From: Gammaproteobacteria bacterium
Lineage (GTDB): Bacteria > Pseudomonadota > Gammaproteobacteria > Steroidobacterales > GCA-2729495
DNA: 64,000 nt
Direction of reading: 5' to 3'
NCBI GenBank assembly: GCA_020851975.1
Contig: JADZBS010000126.1
Location: 1-64,000, forward strand
Position 1 is the first letter of the stretch, and the number at the start of each line of letters is the position of its first letter. The notes under the pieces are model-generated. The model searched no databases and was not told where the DNA came from. It saw only the letters and a program-made list of their open reading frames with translations. The position numbers were made by a program, and so were the translations under genes. Shown here one piece after another: positions 1-7,006 of the stretch.

Positions 1-671
1 ATGTGCCGGGCGGTGTAGCCGATGATGTCGGCGACGATGCGCATGGACGGCCCGGGCGGGTAGATATAGGTGTTGCGGACCATGAACTCCTTGAGGATGT
101 CGTTCTGCAGGGTGCCGGAGAGGTCCGCCGGCTTCACGCCCTGTTCCTCGGCCGCCACGATGTACATCGCCATGATCGGCAGCACGGCGCCGTTCATGGT
201 CATCGACACCGACATCCGGTCGAGCGGGATCTGGTCGAAGAGGATCTTCATGTCCTCGACCGTGTCGATGGCGACCCCGGCCTTGCCGACATCGCCCACC
301 ACGCGTTCGTGGTCGGAGTCGTAGCCGCGGTGGGTCGGCAGGTCGAAGGCCACCGACAGCCCGGTCTGGCCGGCGGCGAGGTTGCGCCGGTAGAAGGCGT
401 TGGACTCCTCGGCAGTCGAGAAGCCGGCGTACTGGCGCACCGTCCAGGGACGCACGGCGTACATCGTGGCCCGTGGTCCGCGCGTGAAGGGCGCGAGCCC
501 CGGCAGCGAGCCGAGGTGGGCGAGTCCGTCGAGATCGGCCTCGGTGTACAGCGGCTTGACCGGGATGCCTTCCGGCGTCTGCCAGGTCAGGGTGGCGGCA
601 TCACGGCCGCCGTTCTCGCGGGCAGCGAGCTTCGCCCAGGCGGCGAGGCCGCGGTCTGAAGAGCCTGTCAT
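1..671 (-). CDS. scpA: Methylmalonyl-CoA mutase, large/catalytic subunit (N-terminal 223 residues; cut by window edge)
   Basis: The reverse-strand frame from ATG 671 runs off the left edge. It reads as the start of an adenosylcobalamin-dependent methylmalonyl-CoA mutase, which interconverts succinyl-CoA and methylmalonyl-CoA. Recognisable family segments include [59 protein letters not shown] and [19 protein letters not shown], which form the substrate-binding TIM barrel. The C-terminal cobalamin domain (DxHxxG) would lie outside the window, so a fused or separate B12 domain cannot be judged. It starts 6 bp after the CitE-like gene, as the last visible gene of a matB-citE-scpA operon. Confidence 0.9.
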   Translation of the reverse strand, partial: MTGSSDRGLAAWAKLAARENGGRDAATLTWQTPEGIPVKPLYTEADLDGLAHLGSLPGLAPFTRGPRATMYAVRPWTVRQYAGFSTAEESNAFYRRNLAAGQTGLSVAFDLPTHRGYDSDHERVVGDVGKAGVAIDTVEDMKILFDQIPLDRMSVSMTMNGAVLPIMAMYIVAAEEQGVKPADLSGTLQNDILKEFMVRNTYIYPPGPSMRIVADIIGYTARH

Positions 672-677
672 CGTCGT

Positions 678-1559
678 TCAGTCGTCCTGCCTGTCGTGCG
701 CAACGCTTCCGGCGCGGTGCAAGGCGATCAGCCGCCGTGCCTCCTCGGCATGCAGCCGCTCCACCATGCGACCATCGAGCACCGCGATCCCCTGGCCGCG
801 CGCGGCGGCCGACTCCCAGGCGGCGAGCAGGCGTCCGGCAGCGGCTGCCTGCTCGGCCGAGACACCGAAGATCCCGTTGGCGGCGGCGATCTGGTCCGGG
901 TGGATCAGTGTCTTGCCGTCGAACCCGAGGGCCTTGCCCTGCCGGCATTCGGCCCGCAGGCCCGCCTCGTCGCGGAAGTCCGCGAAAATCCCGTCCAGTA
1001 TATCAAGACCCCGCGCCCGGGCCGCGAGCAGGCACTGGCCGAGGGCACCGAGCAGGCCCGTGCGCGCCGGGTCGGCTGGCAGTCGCAGCGCCTTGCCGAG
1101 GTCCGCCGTCCCCATGACGATCACCGCCACTCGCGGGGCGAGGGCGGCGATGGCCTCGATGGCGAGCACGGCTTCGGGCAGTTCAGCCATGACCCACACC
1201 GGCAGGTGTCCGCCGCCGGCCTGGTCGAGGCGGCGGATGGTCTCGCGCAACTGCGGGCCGTCGGCGACCTTCGGCAGCAGCACGGCGTCGGCCCGCAGGC
1301 GGGCCAGCGCGTGGAGGTCGTCGGCGCCCCAGGGCGTGTCGAGGCCGTTGATGCGCACCACGACTTCCCGCGACCCATAGCCGCCGGCCACGACCGCCTG
1401 CGCCACCCGGTCGCGCGCCTGGGCCTTGGCCTCGGGCGCGACGGCGTCCTCGAGGTCCATGATGATCACATCGGCTGCGAGCGTGCGTGCCTTCGCCAGG
1501 GCACGCTCGTTGGCACCGGGCATGTAGAGCGCCGAACGGCGCGGACGGGGTGTGCTCAT
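678..1559 (-). CDS. CitE-like (HpcH/HpaI aldolase/citrate lyase family) acyl-CoA lyase
   Basis: This 293-residue protein of the malyl-/citramalyl-CoA lyase group probably cleaves, or hydrolyses, a short 3-hydroxyacyl-CoA in the cytoplasm. Family marks are YMPGANERALAKA near the N-terminus, MDLEDAVAP (Mg-binding region), VVRINGLDTPWGADDL, LPKV, MAELPEAVL and the C-terminal GFDGKTLIHPDQI. The length fits the family (about 270-330). Its ATG overlaps the matB stop (ATGA), and methylmalonyl-CoA mutase follows 6 bp later, so it is probably co-translated with malonate/methylmalonate activation. The substrate cannot be read from sequence: malyl-CoA, beta-methylmalyl-CoA and citramalyl-CoA are all possible. 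No other citrate lyase subunits are present. Confidence 0.82.
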   Translation of the reverse strand: MSTPRPRRSALYMPGANERALAKARTLAADVIIMDLEDAVAPEAKAQARDRVAQAVVAGGYGSREVVVRINGLDTPWGADDLHALARLRADAVLLPKVADGPQLRETIRRLDQAGGGHLPVWVMAELPEAVLAIEAIAALAPRVAVIVMGTADLGKALRLPADPARTGLLGALGQCLLAARARGLDILDGIFADFRDEAGLRAECRQGKALGFDGKTLIHPDQIAAANGIFGVSAEQAAAAGRLLAAWESAAARGQGIAVLDGRMVERLHAEEARRLIALHRAGSVAHDRQDD

Positions 1560-3082
1560 CCCGGTGGGTCCTGTGTAGCGAAGGTCGCGGCATGGCGCTG
1601 GCGCAGGGTGGTCTTCTCGATCTTGCCCATGGCGTTGCGCGGCAGCTCCGGCACGATGAACACCCGCTTCGGCACCTTGTAGGCGGCCAGGCGGTCCTTC
1701 AGGGCCCGGATGATAACCGCTTCGGCCGGACGGGCATCGGCGCGGGCGACCACCACGGCGACGACCGCCTCGCCGAACTCCGGGTGCGGTGCGCCGATCA
1801 CCGCCGCTTCGGCCACGTCGGGCAGTGCCTCGAGCGCGAGTTCGACCTCGCGCGGGTAGACGTTGAGGCCACCCGAGATCACGAGGTCCTTGCTGCGGCC
1901 GCTGATCGTGAGATACCCGTCGCCGTCGATGTGGCCCTGGTCGCCGGTGCGAAACCAGCCATCGGCGGTGAAGGCTTCGGCCGACTTGTCCGGTTGCCGC
2001 CAGTAGCCGGCGAACACGTTGGGGCCACGCAGTTCGATCTCGCCGGTCGCACCGGCGGGCAGCGGCTGCCCGTCGCTGCCGGTGATGCGCACCGAGACGC
2101 CGGGCAGCGGCAGACCCACGCTGCCGGGGCGGCGCTCGCCGTGCAGCGGGTTGGAGGTGTTCATGCCCGTCTCGGTCATGCCGTAGCGCTCGAGCATCTC
2201 GTGGCCGGTGCGTTCGCGAAATGCCGCGAATGTGGCGGGCGCGAGCGGAGCAGACCCGGAAATGAACAGCCGCACGCCGGTGCAGGCGGCACGGTCGAGT
2301 CCCGGCTGCTGCAGGAGCCGGGTGTAGTAGGTCGGTACACCCATCATGACGGTGCAGGCCGGCAACGCTGCGAGCACGGCAGCGGCATCGAACCGCGGCA
2401 GCAGCAGCAGGCTGGCACCGCTCGCCAACGCGCATCCCAGGCCGACGAACAAGCCGTGGGCGTGGTACAGGGGCAGGGCGTGCAGCAGCCGGTCCGCCGG
2501 ACCGAAGCCCCAGGCCTCGACCAGGGCGAGCACGTTGGCGGCGAGGTTTCCGTGGGTGATCATCGCGCCCTTCGGCGTGCCGGTAGTGCCCGAGGTGTAG
2601 AGCAGGATGGCGAGGTCGCTGCTCTTGCGCACCACGGTGGCCGGCAGGGCCGTGGTCGCAGCGGCGGCGGCCATGAGGGAACCCGAGCCGTCATCCGCCA
2701 GCGTCATGACCCGGCAGCCGGCCGGTGCGATGGCACCGAACAGGTCCGCCGCGGCCGGGTCGCAGACCACGAGCGCCGGGGAGGCGTCGGCGACGAGCCA
2801 GGCGAGTTCGGCCTGCCGGTAGGCATCGTTCAGGGGATGGAACACGAACCCCGCGCGCAGGCAGGCGAGATAGAGCAGCACGGCCTCGGCGGACTTCGGC
2901 ACCTGCACGCTCACGCGATCCCCGGGCTGCAGGCCGAGCGTGGCGAGGAGGCCGGCGAGGCGCGCGCTGCCGGCGTCGAGTGCCGCGTAGCTCAGGCTGC
3001 CGCCGGCGGGTGTCGCCAGCGCGACGCGGGCGCGGTCGGCGGGAAAGGCGCGCTCGAAGAGGGCGAAGAGGTTGGCGTTCAT
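1556..3082 (-). CDS. matB: Malonyl-CoA / methylmalonyl-CoA synthetase (MatB-like)
   Basis: This 508-residue ANL-superfamily acyl-CoA synthetase forms an acyl-AMP and then the CoA thioester. The AMP-binding P-loop YTSGTTGTPKG is at residues 162-172, ERYGMTETGMNTSNP begins near 298, and the C-terminal swinging domain ends with the lysine motif NAMGKIEK. The combination RYGMTET plus MNTSNP is characteristic of MatB, which activates malonate or methylmalonate rather than fatty acids. ATG 3082 gives the family length. It is the first gene of an operon with a CitE-like lyase and methylmalonyl-CoA mutase, which suggests (methyl)malonate assimilation. The 52-bp gap upstream is shared with the divergent lutA. 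Confidence 0.88.
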   Translation of the reverse strand: MNANLFALFERAFPADRARVALATPAGGSLSYAALDAGSARLAGLLATLGLQPGDRVSVQVPKSAEAVLLYLACLRAGFVFHPLNDAYRQAELAWLVADASPALVVCDPAAADLFGAIAPAGCRVMTLADDGSGSLMAAAAATTALPATVVRKSSDLAILLYTSGTTGTPKGAMITHGNLAANVLALVEAWGFGPADRLLHALPLYHAHGLFVGLGCALASGASLLLLPRFDAAAVLAALPACTVMMGVPTYYTRLLQQPGLDRAACTGVRLFISGSAPLAPATFAAFRERTGHEMLERYGMTETGMNTSNPLHGERRPGSVGLPLPGVSVRITGSDGQPLPAGATGEIELRGPNVFAGYWRQPDKSAEAFTADGWFRTGDQGHIDGDGYLTISGRSKDLVISGGLNVYPREVELALEALPDVAEAAVIGAPHPEFGEAVVAVVVARADARPAEAVIIRALKDRLAAYKVPKRVFIVPELPRNAMGKIEKTTLRQRHAATFATQDPPG

Positions 3083-3134
3083 GGCCCGGCTGGCGTTCGC
3101 CGCGGATCGGCGGGTCCATTAGGATAGCGGCACC

Positions 3135-3899
3135 ATGAGCGAATCACCTCCCGTGGTCGCGTTGCTGGTCACCTGCCTGGTGGACCTGTTTCGCCCGTCC
3201 GTGGCCACGGCCGCGGTGCGCCTGCTCGAGCGCCGTGGTTTTCGCGTCGAGGTGCCATCGCAGACCTGCTGCGGACAGCCCAACCGCAGTGGCGGCGACG
3301 ACGACGGCGCGCGCCGCCTCGCGCGGCGCCTGATCGCCAGCTTCGCCCCGTATGCCCGGGTCGTGGCGCCATCGGCATCCTGCGTGGCCACGGTGCACGA
3401 CTACCCGGCGTTGTTCCCGCCGGGCAGCGACGACCATGCCGCCGCCGTCGCGCTGGCTGCGCGCACGGTCGAGCTGACGGCCTTTCTCGGCGAGCAGGGC
3501 CCGGACCCGGGACGGGCCGCCGTCGCCGGCCCGCTGATCGCGGCCTGGCACGATGGCTGTACTGGCCTGCGTCGCCTCGGGCTCGACCGCCAGCCGCGGG
3601 AACTCCTCGGACGGGTCGCCGGACTCGAATTGCGTGACCTGCCGGGGCGCGAGGAGTGCTGCGGCTTCGGCGGGGCCTTCTGCGTGGAATATCCGGAAAT
3701 CTCCGCGCAGGCGGCCGACCACAAGCTCGACGAAGCCCTGGCCACCGGCGCGCAGCTGCTGCTCGGCGCCGACCTTGGCTGCCTGCTGCACCTCCAGGGG
3801 CGTGCGCAGCGGCGCGGCCTGCCGCTCGACACGGCACACATCGCCGAGGTGCTCGCGGCGGCGATTGCGGACGACGGGCATGGACGTGAAGACGGCTGA
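3135..3899 (+). CDS. lutA: Lactate utilization protein A (CCG-domain Fe-S protein)
   Basis: This 254-residue cytoplasmic protein has two CCG (DUF224-type) domains. The first motif, CCGQPN, is at about residue 45, and the second, EECCGFGGAFCVEYPEIS, at about residue 173. These cysteine motifs bind 4Fe-4S clusters or CoM-type partners in LutA, GlcF and heterodisulfide reductase relatives. LutABC together oxidise L-lactate to pyruvate in many bacteria. ATG 3135 follows AGGA. The 3' end overlaps lutB by 20 bp, indicating translational coupling. It diverges from matB across only 52 bp, so the two operons may share control. A glycolate-oxidase Fe-S subunit is the alternative, but the lutB and lutC neighbours argue against it. 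Confidence 0.9.
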   Translation: MSESPPVVALLVTCLVDLFRPSVATAAVRLLERRGFRVEVPSQTCCGQPNRSGGDDDGARRLARRLIASFAPYARVVAPSASCVATVHDYPALFPPGSDDHAAAVALAARTVELTAFLGEQGPDPGRAAVAGPLIAAWHDGCTGLRRLGLDRQPRELLGRVAGLELRDLPGREECCGFGGAFCVEYPEISAQAADHKLDEALATGAQLLLGADLGCLLHLQGRAQRRGLPLDTAHIAEVLAAAIADDGHGREDG

Positions 3900-5307
3900 C
3901 TTCAGGCAGCGGGCCCGCGCTGCCCTCGCACAGCCGACGCTGCAACGGTCGCTGCAGGGGATGCGTCGCGCCATGCCAGCGCTGCGCTCGGCTGCGCTCG
4001 CTGCGCTGCCGGATCACGCGGCGCTGCGCGATCGGGCGCGCGAGTCACGCGATCACGCGCTGGCACACCTCGGCCACTACCTCGTCGCCTTCGAGAGTCG
4101 CGTCCGGGCCGCCGGGGGCGAGGTGCACTGGGCGCGCACGGGGGCGGAGGCGGGCGCCATCGTTGCCGGGCTGTGCGAGCGTGCCGGTGCCCGGCGGGTG
4201 ATCAAGAGCAAGTCGATGGTGACCGAGGAGATCGGCCTCAACGCGACCCTCGCCGCGCGCGGCCTGCAGGTCACCGAGACCGACCTCGGCGAGTACATCA
4301 TCCAGTTGCGCGGCGAGAGCCCGAGCCACATCCTGGCGCCGGCGCTGCACGTCAGTCTCGCGGAGGTCGGTGCAGCCTTCGAGCGGCATCACCGGCGCAG
4401 CCGCACGGCGCCGCTGACCGAGGCGGGCGCCATGCTCGTCGAGGCACGCGAGGAACTGCGCGCCGTGTTCCGTGCCGCCGATGTCGGCATCACCGGCGCC
4501 AATTTCCTGGTGGCCGAGACCGGTGCGGCGGTGCTGGTCACCAACGAGGGCAACGCCGATCTCGTCGCCTCGCTGCCGGCGACACACATCGTCGTCACGG
4601 GCATCGAGAAAGTGGTGGCCACGCTCGACGATCTCGGGGTGCTGCTGCGGCTGCTGGCTCGCTCGGCGATCGGCGAGCCGCTGAGCAGCTACACGACGCT
4701 GGTGCACGGCCCGCGCCGGGCGACCGAGGCGGCCGGCCCGGCTGCCTTCCACGTCGTGCTCGTCGACGACGGCAGGAGTGCGCTGCTCGGTACGCCGCGC
4801 CAGGAAATCCTGCGCTGCATCCGCTGTTCGGCCTGCCTCAATCACTGCCCGGTGTACACCGCCGTCGGCGGGCATGCCTACGGTTCGGTGTATTCCGGAC
4901 CCATGGGGGCCGTGCTGGCGCCGGCGATCGACGGCCTCGCGACGACGGCGCAGCTGCCCGCGGCCTCGACGCTCTGCGGCCGCTGCGAGGCCGTGTGCCC
5001 GGTGGCGATCCCGCTGCCGCGGCTCCTGCGCGACTGGCGCGGCGAGGCGCTGCGTGCGGGGTTCACGACACCGGCCTGGCGGCGCTCGCTGCGGCTCTGG
5101 CAGTGGCTGGCAGCGCATCCGGTGCTCTACCGGTTCGTCCTCGGCCTGGCGGCCGGTGGGCTGCGTCTCGTGTCGGTACCGGCCCGTCGCGGCGAGCGCC
5201 GCATCCGGCGCTTGCCGCTCGTCGCGCGCGGCTGGTTTGCCGTGCGCGACCTGCCGGCACCCGAGGGCGGGAGTTTCCAGGCGCGTTGGCGCGCGCGACA
5301 GCCATGA
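3880..5307 (+). CDS. lutB: Lactate utilization protein B (ferredoxin-domain subunit)
   Basis: This 475-residue protein has an N-terminal LUD domain (RRVIKSKSMVTEEIGLN, GITGANFLVAETGAAVLVTN) and two ferredoxin-like cysteine clusters, CIRCSACLNHCP at about residue 313 and CGRCEAVCP at about 366, each able to hold a 4Fe-4S cluster. It is the electron-transfer core of the LutABC complex. An open frame continues upstream to 3553, but that part lies inside lutA. ATG 3880 gives the family length and a 20-bp overlap with lutA. The stop overlaps the lutC start (ATGA). The C-terminal 100 residues are rich in Arg and Trp, as usual for the family. Confidence 0.93.
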   Translation: MDVKTADFRQRARAALAQPTLQRSLQGMRRAMPALRSAALAALPDHAALRDRARESRDHALAHLGHYLVAFESRVRAAGGEVHWARTGAEAGAIVAGLCERAGARRVIKSKSMVTEEIGLNATLAARGLQVTETDLGEYIIQLRGESPSHILAPALHVSLAEVGAAFERHHRRSRTAPLTEAGAMLVEAREELRAVFRAADVGITGANFLVAETGAAVLVTNEGNADLVASLPATHIVVTGIEKVVATLDDLGVLLRLLARSAIGEPLSSYTTLVHGPRRATEAAGPAAFHVVLVDDGRSALLGTPRQEILRCIRCSACLNHCPVYTAVGGHAYGSVYSGPMGAVLAPAIDGLATTAQLPAASTLCGRCEAVCPVAIPLPRLLRDWRGEALRAGFTTPAWRRSLRLWQWLAAHPVLYRFVLGLAAGGLRLVSVPARRGERRIRRLPLVARGWFAVRDLPAPEGGSFQARWRARQP

Positions 5308-5936
5308 GCGGTGCACGCGAGGCCATCCTGGCGCGCATCGGCCGGGACACGCCGCCGGCACCGTCTGCCAACGTGCCCGTCGAGTCGGCGCCTGCCGACT
5401 GGGCGCAACGGGCGCAACGCTTTGCCGCCTGCGCCACGGCGGCTTCGGCCACCGTGGCCACCGCCGACTCGCCGCAGGCAGCTGCGGCCGGGATCGCCGA
5501 TTATCTCGAGCGCCAGGGTCTGCCGCCGCGGGTGCACGTGAGTGCGGCCACACCGGCGCTCGATGGCCTGGTGACCGAGACGCGCCTGCAACTGGCGACT
5601 GGCGGGCTGCCGGACGATGGCGCGACGGTCGTCACCGGCTGCCTGGCGGCGCTTGCCGGCGAAGGTGTCGTGGTGCTGGCGACCGGACCCGGCCATGCGG
5701 CCGAGTCGGTATTTCTCTCGGCCACGCACATCGTGGTGGTCAGCCCCGGGCAGCTCCTCGACTCGCTCGATGCGTTGTGGGGACTCGTGCGAACGCTGCC
5801 GGCGCCGCTGCCGCGGATGGTGAACCTGATCCTCGGGCCCTCGCGCACCGCCGATCTCGGGGTGCCGAGCCGGCTCGGTGCGCACGGACCCCTGCGCGTG
5901 CACGTGGTGCTGGTCGCGCCGGTGGAGGGAGCCTGA
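5304..5936 (+). CDS. lutC: Lactate utilization protein C
   Basis: This 210-residue LUD-domain protein is the third member of the lutABC operon. The domain covers residues of about 60-208, with VVTGCLAALAGEGVVVLATG, ATHIVVVSPGQLLDSL and PRMVNLILGPSRTADL. The function is inferred from family and operon: oxidation of L-lactate to pyruvate together with LutA and LutB. Its ATG overlaps the lutB stop by 4 bp. No lactate permease or GntR-type LutR lies next to it in the window. An imperfect inverted repeat starts just after the stop and may end transcription. Confidence 0.9.
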   Translation: MSGAREAILARIGRDTPPAPSANVPVESAPADWAQRAQRFAACATAASATVATADSPQAAAAGIADYLERQGLPPRVHVSAATPALDGLVTETRLQLATGGLPDDGATVVTGCLAALAGEGVVVLATGPGHAAESVFLSATHIVVVSPGQLLDSLDALWGLVRTLPAPLPRMVNLILGPSRTADLGVPSRLGAHGPLRVHVVLVAPVEGA

Positions 5937-5937
5937 C

Positions 5938-5978
5938 GAATCGCTGGCCACGTCGCGTCATCGCGACCACCATGATTC
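5938..5978 (+). terminator. Possible stem-loop terminator after lutC
   Basis: An inverted repeat GTCGCG-tcat-CGCGAC (5952-5967) is nested inside a second pair, GAATC/GATTC (5938-5942 and 5974-5978). It lies directly behind the lutC stop. There is no T tract, so if it ends transcription it is not a classical intrinsic terminator. Confidence 0.35.
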
Positions 5979-6189
5979 GTGCCGGCGACGAGGTGACCGG
6001 GCGAGACGGTCGTCGCCATTCTGTGGTGACAACCCGGAGACCGTACCGGTGATGTCAAATCGCCGTGGACAGTGCCCGGCGGCTGATCCTACAGTCCGGC
6101 TGACAACATGGGGAACGGACTGACCCGTATCCCCAGCCGGTAACGCCTGCGAATCCAGGCGCTCCATATCCGCACACAGGACCTGACCG

Positions 6190-6987
6190 ATGTCACGGCT
6201 ACGGATGGCTACCTGGTTGAACCGGGCTACGATGCTGATGCTTCTGGCGGTTCTCGCCGGCGTGGCCCCGACAGCCGGCGCCGTGAGCGTCCGCCTGGAG
6301 GCTGCCGGTGGCGCGGGCGGCGGCTATGGGAACCGACTGGTTTTTTCCGGCGCGGACATTGCCGTGACCGCGAGTGCCTGGGCGGAGACAGCGGCCAAGG
6401 CACCGGACGGCGCGGGCTACTTTCCGTTCGAGACGGCCGAGGTGTGGAGCTGGGAGCACGGGCTCGGGATCTGCAATCGCACCGAGGGGCTTGCCCCGGT
6501 CACCTGCGATGCCAACGAGCGCGAGATCGACACGATCGGACGTGACGATCTGCTGATGCTGGTGTTCGACCGGCGCGTGACCTTCGAGAGCATCGAGGTC
6601 ATGCCGCACGATGGGCCGGGCCAGGATGCCAACGACCGCGACATCCTCTACTGGGTCGGCAACGTCGTCGTGGCGCCGGATCTCACCGGCCAGCGCTTCA
6701 GCACCCTGGCGACGATGCCGGGCTTCGGGTCCGGCGTGCCGGGTGTTGCGGGATCGGCCTTTGCGCCCTTCACCCATGCGTTGACCGGCAGCGGTAACCT
6801 GCTGCTGGTGTCGGGCAACAGTGCCCTGCGTCGTTGCAAGGTCGACGACGTCATCCGCGATCGCGGTTGTGAGTCCTACGCGATTTCCGCCGTGACCATC
6901 GCGGCCGTGCCGGTGCCGGCTGGTGCCGTCCTGTTCGCGCCGACGCTGGTGGCGTTGGCGCTGGTCCGGCGTCTCGCGCGCCGCTGA
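6190..6987 (+). CDS. Exported protein with VPxxA-type C-terminal (PEP-CTERM-like) sorting tail
   Basis: This 265-residue protein has an N-terminal signal peptide (positively charged start, then LMLLAVLAGVAPTAGA, cleavage likely after about residue 31). The C-terminal tail is VPVPAGAVLFAPTLVALALV followed by RRLARR, which is the VPLPA/VPxxA variant of the PEP-CTERM signal: short motif, hydrophobic helix, basic end. Such proteins are processed by an exosortase/archaeosortase-like enzyme and sent to the surface or matrix. The middle is probably beta-rich, with one cysteine pair around CNRTEGLAPVTC and another at RRCKVDDVIRDRGC. No exosortase gene is visible here. The function of the body is unknown, and no enzyme motif was seen. 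Confidence 0.7.
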   Translation: MSRLRMATWLNRATMLMLLAVLAGVAPTAGAVSVRLEAAGGAGGGYGNRLVFSGADIAVTASAWAETAAKAPDGAGYFPFETAEVWSWEHGLGICNRTEGLAPVTCDANEREIDTIGRDDLLMLVFDRRVTFESIEVMPHDGPGQDANDRDILYWVGNVVVAPDLTGQRFSTLATMPGFGSGVPGVAGSAFAPFTHALTGSGNLLLVSGNSALRRCKVDDVIRDRGCESYAISAVTIAAVPVPAGAVLFAPTLVALALVRRLARR

Positions 6988-7006
6988 TCGCAGTCAGCGC
7001 GCCGCA

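Noticed and set aside
1-678. Cobalamin riboswitch for the methylmalonyl-CoA mutase
   Set aside because: The gene is within an operon with a 6-bp gap; no leader is available.
1487-3127. 546-codon plus-strand open frame opposite matB
   Set aside because: It is antisense to an acyl-CoA synthetase with intact motifs; no domain was seen.
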